This document shows, one piece after another, positions 9,258 through 17,865 of a stretch of 64,000 nucleotides of DNA. A program made the position numbers and the translations under genes. Below the pieces are notes generated by a model, which did no database searches, was not told where the DNA came from, and worked only from the letters and a program-made list of their open reading frames with translations. The first letter of the stretch is position 1. Each line of letters starts with the position of its first letter. The stretch is from Paracoccus pantotrophus (GTDB lineage: Bacteria > Pseudomonadota > Alphaproteobacteria > Rhodobacterales > Rhodobacteraceae): positions 752,501 through 816,500 of the forward strand of contig NZ_CP044426.1 of assembly GCF_008824185.1 (NCBI RefSeq). Direction: 5' to 3'.

Positions 9258-9743
9258 ATGCTACGCAAGTTTCTGATGGGGGCTGCGGCAACGACCATGC
9301 TGGCAGGTGCCGCCATGGCGCAAGATGCGACCTCGGACATTGTTGATACGGCAGTTGCCGCGGGCGATTTCACGACGCTGGTTGCTGCGGTTCAGGCGGC
9401 CGGGCTGGTGGACACGCTGAAAGGTGAAGGTCCCTTCACTGTCTTCGCGCCGACGGACGCGGCCTTTGCGGCCCTTCCCGAAGGGACCGTGGACACGCTG
9501 CTGAAGCCGGAAAACAAGGATCAACTGGTCTCGATCCTGACCTATCACGTGGTTCCGGGTGCGGTCATGTCTTCGGATCTGACCGAGGGGATGTCGGCAG
9601 CCACGGTTCAGGGCGGCGAGGTGACCTTCACGCTTGATGGCGGCGCGAAAGTCAATGACGCCAACATCACCACGGCCGATATCGCGGCCTCGAACGGAGT
9701 GATTCATGTCATCGACGCGGTGATCATGCCTCCTGCCAACTGA
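9258..9743 (+). CDS. secreted fasciclin-domain (FAS1) protein
   Basis: 161 residues from ATG 9258, preceded by GGAG at 9247-9250; a longer frame to 9216 is not needed. Residues 1-22 are a Sec signal peptide (MLRKFLMGAAATTMLAGAAMAQ). The rest is one FAS1 domain with its two usual blocks: GPFTVFAPTDAAFAALP and a LTYHVVPG segment, ending NGVIHVIDAVIMP. Such proteins are periplasmic or secreted adhesion-like proteins of uncertain role; some alphaproteobacterial homologues are induced by oxidative stress. The putative RpoE promoter ahead of it and the RpoE locus nearby support stress control. Confidence 0.92.
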   Translation: MLRKFLMGAAATTMLAGAAMAQDATSDIVDTAVAAGDFTTLVAAVQAAGLVDTLKGEGPFTVFAPTDAAFAALPEGTVDTLLKPENKDQLVSILTYHVVPGAVMSSDLTEGMSAATVQGGEVTFTLDGGAKVNDANITTADIAASNGVIHVIDAVIMPPAN

Positions 9744-9780
9744 GGCGAATGGCACAGTTGATCATATGTAAACCAGATAG

Positions 9781-9803
9781 ACCCCGGCTGTATCAGCCGG
9801 GGT
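9781..9803. terminator. bidirectional terminator between fasciclin gene and TspO-like gene
   Basis: Perfect 10-bp stem ACCCCGGCTG / CAGCCGGGGT with a 3-nt loop, followed by AGCGTTTTAT on the + side. It separates two convergent genes. Confidence 0.8.
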
Positions 9804-9818
9804 AGCGTTTTATAGCGA

Positions 9819-10529
9819 TCAGCCGCGGCTGGATTTGGGGATGAACCGGTCGAACATTGCGAGCATGATGATTCCCGCGCCGCAGATCATGGCGATCAGC
9901 CAGTCGCCGGCGCCCGCATTGGCCACAATGACGCCGAACAATGCCCAGATGACACCGGCGCGATAGGACCAGACGTGCGGACGGACGAAGGCGACCGCAA
10001 CAGCCGCAATCAGGACGCAAATGATCAGCGCAATGGCGGCTGTTCGCGGCGGCAATATGCCATATCCCGTCGCCACCACCGACAGGGCGACCCCTGATGC
10101 AGCCGTCAGCCAGCCGGTGTATAGCCCGATGGGTGCCCATTCGCGCCAGCCGGGCCCGACCCGCAGCATCGCCATGATCGCAGCCGCCGCCATCACCAGG
10201 ATCATCGCCGTGGCGATCGATGGGGAACGGAGGGCAGCCTCGATCCAGAACACGCCGATGAACAGGCTGATGCCAAGGGGCCAGGCAGCGCGCCCCCAGC
10301 CCGGCATGGTTTCAGGGCGCCAAAGAGCCCATACCGAGGCAAGAATCAGCCCCAAATAGATCAGCCCCCAGATTGAAAAGGCCCATCCAACGGGTTGGGC
10401 GGGCCAGCGGTCCACCTGCACGGGAAAGCTTTCCGTGTAAAAGCCGCCAAAGCCATTCGACAGGACGGGCGAAACGGCGAAACCCACAGCCAACAGCAGT
10501 ATGATGATCCTTGCGTTGCGGTCATTCAT
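9819..10529 (-). CDS. TspO/MBR-related tryptophan-rich membrane protein
   Basis: 236 residues from the ATG at 10529, one base after the photolyase stop; a frame open to 10787 is shadow. The sequence is hydrophobic, with about seven membrane segments, and contains PVGWAFSIWGLIYLGLIL, a TspO-family hallmark. It is longer than classic TspO (about 160 residues, five segments), so it is a TspO-like relative rather than a true tspO. TspO proteins bind tetrapyrroles or sterols and are tied to light and oxygen responses, which fits its place as last gene of the photooxidative-stress operon. Confidence 0.65.
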   Translation of the reverse strand: MNDRNARIIILLLAVGFAVSPVLSNGFGGFYTESFPVQVDRWPAQPVGWAFSIWGLIYLGLILASVWALWRPETMPGWGRAAWPLGISLFIGVFWIEAALRSPSIATAMILVMAAAAIMAMLRVGPGWREWAPIGLYTGWLTAASGVALSVVATGYGILPPRTAAIALIICVLIAAVAVAFVRPHVWSYRAGVIWALFGVIVANAGAGDWLIAMICGAGIIMLAMFDRFIPKSSRG

Positions 10530-10530
10530 T

Positions 10531-11964
10531 TCAGGTCTCCGATATGGTGGCGCGAAACTGTGCCAAGGCCGCCAGCGCGGCATTGCGCCCCTTGGCCAGC
10601 ATGGATGGGGGACCGGGGAGCCAAGGTCCGCGGTTCCACGCCGGTGGAATGCTTTGCAGCCAGACCTCAGCCTCTGGGCAAGAGGCACCGTCAAATCCAG
10701 CAAGCCAGCGCCGGCGATAATCGCCCTGAGGGTCGTATTGTTCCGCCTGCCTCTCGGGGTTGAAGATGCGGAAATAGGGCGCCGCATCGGGGCCGCAGCC
10801 CGCCACCCATTGCCAGTTCATCGCATTGGCGGCCGGGTCCCAATCGGTCAGGCAATCGGCGAAATGCGCCAGCCCCGCGCGCCAGTCGATCAGCAGATGC
10901 TTGGTCAGCCAGCTTGCAACCACCATGCGCACGCGGTTGTGCATCCGGCCCGTCAACCACATCTGGCGCAATCCGGCATCGACCAGCGCCACCCCGGTTT
11001 CCGCCCGCTGCCAGCCGATCAGCTCGGGGGCGTCTTTGCGCCAGGGAAAGCCCTCCCATTCGGGACGGCAGCAGGCAACCGGCATCTGCGGGAACTCGAT
11101 CAGCAGATGCCAGGAAAAGTCGCGCCAGATCACTTCGGACAGGAACTTGCCGATGCCGGCTGCGTGTTCGGGCGACACCTCGGCCCTCAGCATGGCTCTG
11201 GCCCAGACCACGCGTGGACTGATTTCTCCCACCGCAAGATGATCGGAGAGGCCGGAAGTCGCGTCGAGATCGGGGCGATCACGCCCGCCGGGATAGGCAG
11301 AGGCTCGGTCGAGAAAGTCGTCCAGCCGGGCAAGCGCGGCGCCTTCGCCCGCAGGCGGGGCAAACTGCTCCAAGGCGGCGCGGCCACGGTGCAGGTCCGG
11401 AGCGAGATCCAGTTTCAGTGGATCAAGCCCCTGAAGCGGCTCGGTGCAAGCTGTGATCCGCCGCGGCGCGTCAGCGGCGGGCCGATCGGGGCCGAGCTGC
11501 CGCACTGCCCGCGCAAAGGGGGAATAGACCCGATAGGCGCCCCCATTGCCTGTTCGGATCGCCCGGGGGTGCACCAGAAGATGGCCCGGATGCAGGACCA
11601 GCTCGGCACCCGCAGGCCGCAGGGCCGCCCGCATGCGGCCTTGCAGCGTCCGCATTTCGGATGTGGGCCAGTCGGACTGGTGCAGCCTGCGCACTCCCAG
11701 CCGCTTCATCAACGGTGGCAGGATCTCATCCGCCTCGCCGCGCAGGATCGTGATGCCCTTGCCGCCGGTGCGTTGCCGAAGGGTGGCATCCAGCGATTGC
11801 AGCGCGCGCATCAGCCGCCAGCGGCTGGCCGCGCCCTGCGTCATGGTCAGCCGGTCGATGATGAAAACCGGCAGCAGTGGACCATCGGCAATGGCGGCCT
11901 GAAGCGCGGGGTTGTCATGCAGACGAAAATCACGGGTCAGCCAGAGGATGCCGGGCGCCGCCAT
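10531..11964 (-). CDS. phr: deoxyribodipyrimidine photolyase
   Basis: 477 residues, normal for a class I CPD photolyase. The N-terminal antenna domain starts with ILWLTRDFRLHDNPAL; the FAD-binding domain carries LIDWRAGLAHFADCLTDWDPAANAMNWQW followed by YFRIFNP, the conserved flavin pocket and electron-transfer region. It uses blue light to split cyclobutane pyrimidine dimers. The start at 11964 directly abuts the stop of the upstream methyltransferase gene, so it is co-transcribed. RpoE control of a photolyase is known in Rhodobacter. Confidence 0.96.
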   Translation of the reverse strand: MAAPGILWLTRDFRLHDNPALQAAIADGPLLPVFIIDRLTMTQGAASRWRLMRALQSLDATLRQRTGGKGITILRGEADEILPPLMKRLGVRRLHQSDWPTSEMRTLQGRMRAALRPAGAELVLHPGHLLVHPRAIRTGNGGAYRVYSPFARAVRQLGPDRPAADAPRRITACTEPLQGLDPLKLDLAPDLHRGRAALEQFAPPAGEGAALARLDDFLDRASAYPGGRDRPDLDATSGLSDHLAVGEISPRVVWARAMLRAEVSPEHAAGIGKFLSEVIWRDFSWHLLIEFPQMPVACCRPEWEGFPWRKDAPELIGWQRAETGVALVDAGLRQMWLTGRMHNRVRMVVASWLTKHLLIDWRAGLAHFADCLTDWDPAANAMNWQWVAGCGPDAAPYFRIFNPERQAEQYDPQGDYRRRWLAGFDGASCPEAEVWLQSIPPAWNRGPWLPGPPSMLAKGRNAALAALAQFRATISET

Positions 11965-13131
11965 TCAAGCCGCCGCATCCGCGTGGTCAAGCGTCACCTG
12001 CACCACATCGCAGCGCCCTGTGGCAAAGGCAGCGGCGCAGCCCTCCAGATAGAACTGCCAGCCGCGCAGGAACGCGTCACCATAGCCAAGCCGCTCGATG
12101 CGCGGGCGCTGTTGCATCATCCTCTCGCACCAGATCCGGCAGGTGCGGGCATAATCCGGGCCGAAAGCGTGGCTGTCTTGGACGCGCAGCCCGGCCTTTG
12201 CGGCCTCATGGATGATGATCGCAGAACAGGGCAGCATGCCGCCGGGAAAGACATGCTGACGGATGAAATCCGAGCGGCGGCGATATACCGAAAACTCGGC
12301 ATCAGGCACGGTGATCGCCTGCAAGACCGCCCGCCCACCCGGTGCCAGCCGCGCCTTGAGGGTGGCGAAATAGGTCGGCCAATAGCGTTCTCCCACCGCC
12401 TCGATCATCTCGATCGACACGATGTTGTCAAAGCTGCCCGTCACCTGACGGTAATCCTGAAGCCGCACCTCGGCGCGGCCATCCAGCCGGGCATCGGCAT
12501 AGCCCTTTTGCGAGGGCGACAGCGTGATCGCGGTCACGTCATGGCCGTGATCCGCAGCAGCTTCGGCGAACCCGCCCCAGCCGCAGCCGATTTCCAGCAG
12601 GCTTTCGCCCGGTGTCAGTTGCGCCAGGATGCGCGCGTTCTTGCGGGCCTGCGCGCGCGGCAGATCATCGCCTTCACCAAACAGTGCCGAGGAATAGGTC
12701 ATGCCGGGATCAAGCCACAACTGGTAGAACTCGTTCCCCACATCGTAATGCGCGCGGATATTGCGCCGCGATCCACGCAGACTGTTTGGCCGCATCAGTC
12801 GGTCGACCAGCCGCATTCGCATGGCCTGAAGCCGCCCCGGCTCTCCCCAACCGGCCCGAAGGCCAAGGTTGCGCAGGGCCAGCGACAGCGTCGCCTCCAG
12901 CGTCTCGCTGTGCCACTCGCCGGCGATCCAGCCTTCGCCCAAGCCCACATCGCCGCGCAGCGCCAGACGCGGAAGCAGCCGCCAGTCGCGGATCTGCAAG
13001 TCCGCCTCGGGGCCGGCGCTGCCAAAGCGGTGGCGAGTGCCCTCGGGCGTGGTAAGGGTCAGGATTCCATCGCCGATCCCTTCAAGGGCGGAAAGAAAGC
13101 GGGACTTGAGGGAGCGTGTCGCAAGGCTCAT
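11965..13131 (-). CDS. cfa: CFA-type SAM-dependent fatty-acyl methyltransferase
   Basis: 388 residues from ATG 13131, overlapping the upstream DUF1365 stop by ATGA. The SAM site is LLEIGCGWGGFAEAAA, and the family segments RNIRAHYDVGNEFYQLWLD and MTYSSALF are present. It transfers a methyl (or methylene) group from SAM to the double bond of membrane phospholipid acyl chains. It may be a cyclopropane synthase or a methylase of the furan-fatty-acid route known in Rhodobacter; the operon partners (FAD oxidoreductase, DUF1365) leave both open. It modifies membrane lipids under singlet-oxygen stress, as inferred from context. Confidence 0.92.
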   Translation of the reverse strand: MSLATRSLKSRFLSALEGIGDGILTLTTPEGTRHRFGSAGPEADLQIRDWRLLPRLALRGDVGLGEGWIAGEWHSETLEATLSLALRNLGLRAGWGEPGRLQAMRMRLVDRLMRPNSLRGSRRNIRAHYDVGNEFYQLWLDPGMTYSSALFGEGDDLPRAQARKNARILAQLTPGESLLEIGCGWGGFAEAAADHGHDVTAITLSPSQKGYADARLDGRAEVRLQDYRQVTGSFDNIVSIEMIEAVGERYWPTYFATLKARLAPGGRAVLQAITVPDAEFSVYRRRSDFIRQHVFPGGMLPCSAIIIHEAAKAGLRVQDSHAFGPDYARTCRIWCERMMQQRPRIERLGYGDAFLRGWQFYLEGCAAAFATGRCDVVQVTLDHADAAA

Positions 13132-13913
13132 CGACTGATTTCCTGATCGGGTGGGGTGGGAACGCGGCGATAGGCAGCGCCTTTGAGTTTCAGGCGCAGC
13201 GCGTGCCAATAGATCTGGGCAATCACCCGCAGCGCACCGCCCGGCCGGCGAAAACTTGTTGCAAGAACCCCGAGGGTGGTCAGCGGCACCAGGCGCCCTG
13301 TCATGGCGGTGTCGATGCCGCCCGCGCCGTCCTGTTGTGCGATGCGGATGGCGATGCGGTCGGGGTGCAGGGCAAAGCGGAAATGATACTCCCCCGCCAC
13401 GTCCTGAAAGGGCGAGACGTGAAACACCTTGCGCGCGGTCAGTTCCGTTTCAGCGGTAATCGGCGCAAGGTCGGGGCGGGCCAGCAGATAACTGTGGCGT
13501 TGGCCGAAGGTGTTGTTGACCTCGGCAATCGCGGCGATCAGCGCGTCGCCCTGGATCAGCATCCAGAAGCTGACTGGGTTGAACCAGTAGCCCAAGAAAC
13601 GTGGCTGCGTCACCAGCACCAGCACCAGCACCAGCCCCGGACGGCGGGCGATCCCGGCCGCGCCGAACTGCGCCCAGGCCCAGTGGGCGCCGGTGCCCGC
13701 GCCACGCGGGCCGCCGTGGTCGGAGTCGTAAAAGGCGATCAGGCCAAACCTGTTATGCCCCATCAGCCGGGGCGGGTGAAAATGTTCAGGCGCCAGCAGC
13801 AGATGATCGGCATGGGTACGGAATGTGTGGCGCAGGGCACCGCGCCGGGCATGGGTCACCAGCGCGGGCATCGCCAGCACCTCACCCGCCTCAAGCCGCG
13901 CGGCGAGGGTCAT
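13128..13913 (-). CDS. DUF1365 family protein
   Basis: 261 residues from ATG 13913, sharing ATGA with the stop of the oxidoreductase gene and with the next gene at its own end. The family pattern is visible: THARRGALRHTFRTHADHLL at the start, RFLGYWFNPVSFWMLI, EVNNTFGQRHSYLL, and KVFHVSPFQDVAGEYHF. The biochemical role of DUF1365 is not established; it nearly always travels with this FAD oxidoreductase and a CFA-like methyltransferase, so a step in fatty-acid modification is inferred. Confidence 0.92.
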   Translation of the reverse strand: MTLAARLEAGEVLAMPALVTHARRGALRHTFRTHADHLLLAPEHFHPPRLMGHNRFGLIAFYDSDHGGPRGAGTGAHWAWAQFGAAGIARRPGLVLVLVLVTQPRFLGYWFNPVSFWMLIQGDALIAAIAEVNNTFGQRHSYLLARPDLAPITAETELTARKVFHVSPFQDVAGEYHFRFALHPDRIAIRIAQQDGAGGIDTAMTGRLVPLTTLGVLATSFRRPGGALRVIAQIYWHALRLKLKGAAYRRVPTPPDQEISR

Positions 13914-15193
13914 GGCAGCACCGCCACAGGCAGCAACCGCCGCGCGATGCGCATGGCGCTGGCAAAGCCGTCTTCGTGAAAGCCGTTGCGCAGCCATGCT
14001 CCAGCAAACCAGGTGTTGCGATTGCCCTGCATCGCGGCAATCCGCGCCTGTGCGTCCAACGCCGTAAGATCAAAGACCGGATGACGGAAGGTTACCTGAT
14101 CGTAGATCAAACGCGGGTCGATCCCGTCACCCGCGTTCAGCGTGACAAACAGCGGATCGTCGTCCGGGATATTCTGCAGCCTGTTCATCCAATAGGTGAC
14201 GGCCACACCCGCTCGCCCGGTATCGCCCCGGCTGACCCATGAACTCCAACATCTGCGGCGGCGCGGCATCACGGATGGGTCTGCGTGAAGGACAGCCTGG
14301 TTGGGCTGGAACCGGATTGCCGAAAGGGCGGCCTGTTCGGTCCCGTCAGCATCACTCAGCATCGCGAGCGCCTGATCGGCATGGGTTGCAAGGATGACAT
14401 GATCGAAACTTTCGGCCTCTGCCCCTTTGGCGCGCAGGGTTACGGTTTCGCCGCTGCGCGTGACCGCCCCCACGGAAGTGCCGGGGCGCAGATCGACTCC
14501 GGCCTGCACCAGCGCCGCCAACAGGCGCTCGACATAGGAGATCGAGCCGCCGTCCACCGTCCACCACCGGTGATGCTGGCCGCGGGACAATAGCCCGTGG
14601 TTGCGCATGAACCGCACCATCGCACGGGCCGGGAAGGCCCCGATGTCGTGATCGGGCGTGGACCAGATCGCCCCGCAGAACGGATAAAGGTAATGGTCGC
14701 GAAATCGTGCACCCAGACGCATCCGCGCGATCAGGGCGGCGATGGTCATCTCGGGCGCTGCCGCCACTTCGGCCTCGGCCCCGGCATTGAAGCGCAGGAT
14801 GTCGCGGATCATCAGGTGAAAGCGCGGGTCCACGATGTTGCGGCGCTGGCCGAACAGCGCATTGCCGGACCGCAGCGCATATTCCACCCCGCCAGCGTCC
14901 AGCGAGACGCCAAAGCTCATGTCGCTTTTGACGATTGGCACGTCAAGGTCGCGAAACATCGCCGTCAGATGCGGGTAATTGACATGGTTGAACACGATGA
15001 ACCCGGTATCGACCGGCTGATCGCCCCGCTTGCCGGCAAGAACCGTGCGCGCATGGCCGCCAAGCCGGATCGCTTCTTCGTATAACGTAACATGATGGTG
15101 GCGCGACAGAACCCATGCGCAAGCCAGGCCCGATATGCCCCCGCCGACGATGGCAATTCGCTGCGGCGCGCCGTTGGTGATGTCAAAAGGCAT
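13910..15193 (-). CDS. FAD/NAD(P)-dependent amine-oxidase-like oxidoreductase (COG2907 type)
   Basis: 427 residues from ATG 15193, 25 bp past a good RpoE -10 element. The FAD Rossmann motif is RIAIVGGGISGLACAW, with the second flavin contact in EEAIRLGGHARTV and a C-terminal NTWFAGAWLRNGFHEDGF. It belongs to the NAD-binding_8/amino-oxidase superfamily, sometimes labelled a cyclopropane-fatty-acid oxidoreductase. It is first gene of the five-gene leftward operon and probably acts on methylated or cyclopropanated acyl chains together with the DUF1365 and CFA-type proteins. Confidence 0.92.
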   Translation of the reverse strand: MPFDITNGAPQRIAIVGGGISGLACAWVLSRHHHVTLYEEAIRLGGHARTVLAGKRGDQPVDTGFIVFNHVNYPHLTAMFRDLDVPIVKSDMSFGVSLDAGGVEYALRSGNALFGQRRNIVDPRFHLMIRDILRFNAGAEAEVAAAPEMTIAALIARMRLGARFRDHYLYPFCGAIWSTPDHDIGAFPARAMVRFMRNHGLLSRGQHHRWWTVDGGSISYVERLLAALVQAGVDLRPGTSVGAVTRSGETVTLRAKGAEAESFDHVILATHADQALAMLSDADGTEQAALSAIRFQPNQAVLHADPSVMPRRRRCWSSWVSRGDTGRAGVAVTYWMNRLQNIPDDDPLFVTLNAGDGIDPRLIYDQVTFRHPVFDLTALDAQARIAAMQGNRNTWFAGAWLRNGFHEDGFASAMRIARRLLPVAVLP

Positions 15194-15217
15194 CTGGACT
15201 CCACTAACTCTTTGACA

Positions 15218-15247
15218 AGCTTACGCGTGGAACCTGGCCTTGGATCA
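15218..15247 (-). promoter_or_regulatory. RpoE (ECF11) promoter of the leftward stress operon
   Basis: On the minus strand: TGATCC (15247-15242), an 18-nt spacer, TAAGCT (15223-15218). This matches the Rhodobacter RpoE promoter form. The first ATG is 25 bp downstream after GTGGAG. Confidence 0.8.
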
Positions 15248-15273
15248 ATCAAACCGAAAAATTGCCGTAAGAA

Positions 15274-15303
15274 TGATCTGCTACGCCTTGTCACCCGTAT
15301 TGC
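15274..15303 (+). promoter_or_regulatory. putative autoregulatory RpoE promoter of rpoE-chrR
   Basis: TGATCT at 15274-15279, 18-nt spacer, TATTGC at 15298-15303. The -35 is good; the -10 is weaker than TAAG. Autoregulation of rpoE is expected for the family. Confidence 0.5.
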
Positions 15304-15422
15304 ATGGCATGAACACTGCATTTGCACCTGTCGAGCCTTGCACTTATAGAACGCTCAGTCCGATGGCACCGCCACTGGTCGATAGCGGTGCCGTGGGTGC
15401 CACAGTGGTGAGTCAGCAGCCG

Positions 15423-15971
15423 ATGAGTGATCTTTCCGAGTTGAGTCGAGATTTGATCGCTGTCCGCGACAGCCGTGACCGCGCGGCGTTCGGACGGCTC
15501 TTTGACCATTTTGCCCCAAGGATCAAGGCGATGATGCTGCGCGGCGGGCTGCGCGACGGCACTGCCGAGGATGTGGTGCAGGATGTGATGCTTGCGGTCT
15601 GGCACAAGGCAGGGCAGTTTGACCCGCATCGCGCCGACGCGGCCGGTTGGATCTATGGCATTGCCCGGAACCGGCGCATCGACATGGCGCGCCGCCGCCC
15701 GCTGGCACAACCCGACGAGATGCCCGAGCTTGAGAGCCTGGAACCCGACGCAGACCAGATCATCGCTCTGCAGCAGGAGGCGCGCCACCTGGCCGAGGCA
15801 CTTGCGCGACTCGCTCCCGAACAGGTCGAGGCGCTGCGCGCCGCCTATTTCGATGACGTTCCCCATAGCGGTATCAGTGAAATGACGGGCTTGCCGCTTG
15901 GCACCATCAAGTCCCGCATCCGCCTTGGCCTTGAACGCCTCCGGCACGAGCTGAAGAAGATAGCACCATGA
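15423..15971 (+). CDS. rpoE: ECF sigma factor RpoE (ECF11 type)
   Basis: 182 residues from ATG 15423 (MSDLSELSRD). The frame stays open to 15240 with other ATGs at 15309 and 15363; the chosen one gives the usual family N-terminus and lies after the predicted promoter. Sigma2 is at about 15-90 (RAAFGRLFDHFAPRIKAM, DVVQDVMLAVWHKA) and sigma4 at about 125-178 (PHSGISEMTGLPLGTIKSRI). It directs polymerase to genes answering singlet oxygen. The anti-sigma gene follows with a 4-base overlap. Confidence 0.93.
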   Translation: MSDLSELSRDLIAVRDSRDRAAFGRLFDHFAPRIKAMMLRGGLRDGTAEDVVQDVMLAVWHKAGQFDPHRADAAGWIYGIARNRRIDMARRRPLAQPDEMPELESLEPDADQIIALQQEARHLAEALARLAPEQVEALRAAYFDDVPHSGISEMTGLPLGTIKSRIRLGLERLRHELKKIAP

Positions 15972-16600
15972 CCGCCATCCGCCACCACATCCCCGACGAC
16001 ATGCTTGACGCGTATCGCGCTGGAACCTTGCCACATGCCTTCGGCGTGGTCGTGGCTGCGCATCTGTCACTTTGCGACCAATGCCGCGCCCGCCACGAGG
16101 CGGCAGACATGATCGGCGGCGCGTTTTTGCTGGGTGCAGAGGGTGCAAACCTGCGCGCCGATGCACGCGACCGTATGATGGCGGCACTGGACGCACCGGC
16201 GCCGAAACCGCCCCCGCGCGCCTCTGGCCCGTTTCCCTCGGCTGTGATGCACGAATTGGGCGGAAGGCCGCCGCACTGGCGCATGTTGGGCGGTGGCATC
16301 CGCCAGCAGATCCTGACCACCGATCGTGAAGGCTCGCTGCGGTTGTTGTATATCCCGCCGGGCAAGGCCGTGCCCGAACACGGGCATAGCGGGCAGGAAT
16401 TGACGCTGGTGCTGCAGGGCAGCTTTTCCGACAGTGCGGGCGCATTTCATCGCGGCGACGTAGAAGTGGCGCATGACGAGATCGACCACCAACCCGTGGC
16501 CGGCCCAGGCGAGCCTTGCATCTGCCTGGCGGCAACAGATGCGCCCCTGCGCTTTCGCGCGCTGATCCCGCGGCTGTTGCAGCCGATCTTCCGGATTTGA
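15968..16600 (+). CDS. chrR: zinc anti-sigma factor ChrR
   Basis: 210 residues, normal length. The N-terminal zinc anti-sigma domain has H6, H32, C36 and C39 (HLSLCDQC). The C-terminal cupin-like domain has H138, H140, E144 and H174 as the second zinc site. In Rhodobacter the first domain holds RpoE inactive and the cupin domain is needed for release under singlet oxygen; all eight ligands are present here, so the switch should work. It overlaps rpoE by ATGA. Confidence 0.96.
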   Translation: MTAIRHHIPDDMLDAYRAGTLPHAFGVVVAAHLSLCDQCRARHEAADMIGGAFLLGAEGANLRADARDRMMAALDAPAPKPPPRASGPFPSAVMHELGGRPPHWRMLGGGIRQQILTTDREGSLRLLYIPPGKAVPEHGHSGQELTLVLQGSFSDSAGAFHRGDVEVAHDEIDHQPVAGPGEPCICLAATDAPLRFRALIPRLLQPIFRI

Positions 16601-16603
16601 AGG

Positions 16604-17338
16604 ATGGGCCATGCAGGCCGCCGCATCTGGATCATTGGTGCCAGCGCCGGGATCGGCGCTGCACTTGCCCGGGCGCTGGCCGGGCAAGGTGCGCAGCTGA
16701 TCCTTTCCGCCCGCGATGATGACGCGCTGGAGGTGCTGGCCACGGAATGCGGCGGTGCGCAGGCCCTGCCGCTGGATCTGGGACAACCCGAAACGCTGGC
16801 AGCGGTGGTGAAGCGGCTTGCGCTTGAGGCGCCGCTCGATGCGATCATCTGCACCGCCGCGCTTTATGATCCCGGTCGCGTCGCCGACATCGACCCCGCC
16901 CAAGCCGAGGCGATGGTGCGGGTCAACATCCTGGGCATGATCGAGGTCGCCCGCCAATGCCCCCCGCTGCTGCGCGACGGTGGACAGTTGGTGCTGTTCG
17001 GCTCGGTTGCGGGCTATATCGGTCTGCCGGGGGGGCAGCCTTATTCAGCGACCAAGGCTGCGGTGAACAACCTGGCCGAAACGCTTGCGGTCGAACTGGC
17101 ACCGCGCGTGGACGTGCGGCTGGTCTGTCCTGGCTTCGTCCAGACCAGATTGACAGCAAGAAACGACTTTGCCATGCCCGCAATCATCACTCCCGAGCAG
17201 GCGGCAGAGGCGGTGCTGCGCGGGATGCAGCGGCGGGGATTCGAGATCCATTTCCCGCGCCGCTTCACCTGGGTGATGAAGCTGGTGCGGGCCTTGCCTT
17301 ATGCGCTCTCGCTGCGCCTGTTGCGACGCTTGGGCTGA
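16604..17338 (+). CDS. short-chain dehydrogenase/reductase of the rpoE operon
   Basis: 244 residues; start ATG 16604 with GAAGG immediately before. Cofactor motif GASAGIGAALA near residue 12, catalytic YSATK in the middle, and a downstream PGFVQTRLT. It is a classical SDR of unknown substrate. It starts three bases after the chrR stop, so it is read with rpoE-chrR. Homologues of this gene occur in RpoE-ChrR regulons of other proteobacteria; a role in lipid or carbonyl detoxification is guesswork. Confidence 0.9.
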   Translation: MGHAGRRIWIIGASAGIGAALARALAGQGAQLILSARDDDALEVLATECGGAQALPLDLGQPETLAAVVKRLALEAPLDAIICTAALYDPGRVADIDPAQAEAMVRVNILGMIEVARQCPPLLRDGGQLVLFGSVAGYIGLPGGQPYSATKAAVNNLAETLAVELAPRVDVRLVCPGFVQTRLTARNDFAMPAIITPEQAAEAVLRGMQRRGFEIHFPRRFTWVMKLVRALPYALSLRLLRRLG

Positions 17339-17342
17339 TCGT

Positions 17343-17747
17343 TCAGTTAAATCGCCCCGAAAGTGCCAGAACGCCAATCCAGGCTGAAAATCCGGTCAGC
17401 AGCATGCCCCACAATCCATCGATGATGACCTGCTCCCACGACCAGTCGGCGAGCGTGGCGTAATTAGTCATCTCATAGGTACCATAACACATCAGCCCGA
17501 TGACCATGCCTCCGATCAACGCCTGCAGGGGATCGTTGCCCTTCAGCGCGGGCCAGGAAACCAGCCACACAAGCCCGGCGATATATCCCAGATAGAACAG
17601 CGCTGCCGGACCAAGCCGCAGCGGATCGGCAAGAAGATGGCCGACATTGCGCTCGAACACCGGCCGGATGAGAAACCGGATCCCTATCGCATCCAGAGCG
17701 AGAAACACCGCGGCGGTTGCAGTATAGAGAAGCGCGACTTGAAGCAT
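17343..17747 (-). CDS. DUF2177 membrane protein
   Basis: 134 residues from ATG 17747, preceded by GAGGGA; the longer frame to 17969 is unlikely because the family begins at MLQVALLYTATAAVF. Four membrane segments, with LDAIGIRFLIRPVFERNVGHLL and MCYGTYEMTNYATLADW, the family signature. The function is unknown. DUF2177 genes are regular members of the RpoE-ChrR core regulon. It converges on the SDR gene with a 4-bp gap. Confidence 0.9.
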   Translation of the reverse strand: MLQVALLYTATAAVFLALDAIGIRFLIRPVFERNVGHLLADPLRLGPAALFYLGYIAGLVWLVSWPALKGNDPLQALIGGMVIGLMCYGTYEMTNYATLADWSWEQVIIDGLWGMLLTGFSAWIGVLALSGRFN

Positions 17748-17835
17748 GGGGAGTCCCTCGAAATTCTTGAGCTGCCAGTTGTCGTCCAGCCGCCGCAGAT
17801 AGGGCGAACCTTCTGCTATTCGGGCCATTTTCTTT

Positions 17836-17865
17836 GCTTTACGCACATAACCTCGCAGCAGATCA
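17836..17865 (-). promoter_or_regulatory. putative RpoE promoter of the DUF2177 gene
   Basis: On the minus strand: TGATCT (17865-17860), 18-nt spacer, TAAAGC (17841-17836), about 90 bp upstream of the DUF2177 start. The same -35 hexamer and spacer are seen before rpoE. Confidence 0.5.

Noticed and set aside
10501..13146. 881-residue frame on the + strand
   Set aside because: It is antisense to phr and cfa, has low-complexity composition, no domains and no ribosome-binding site; a high-GC shadow.
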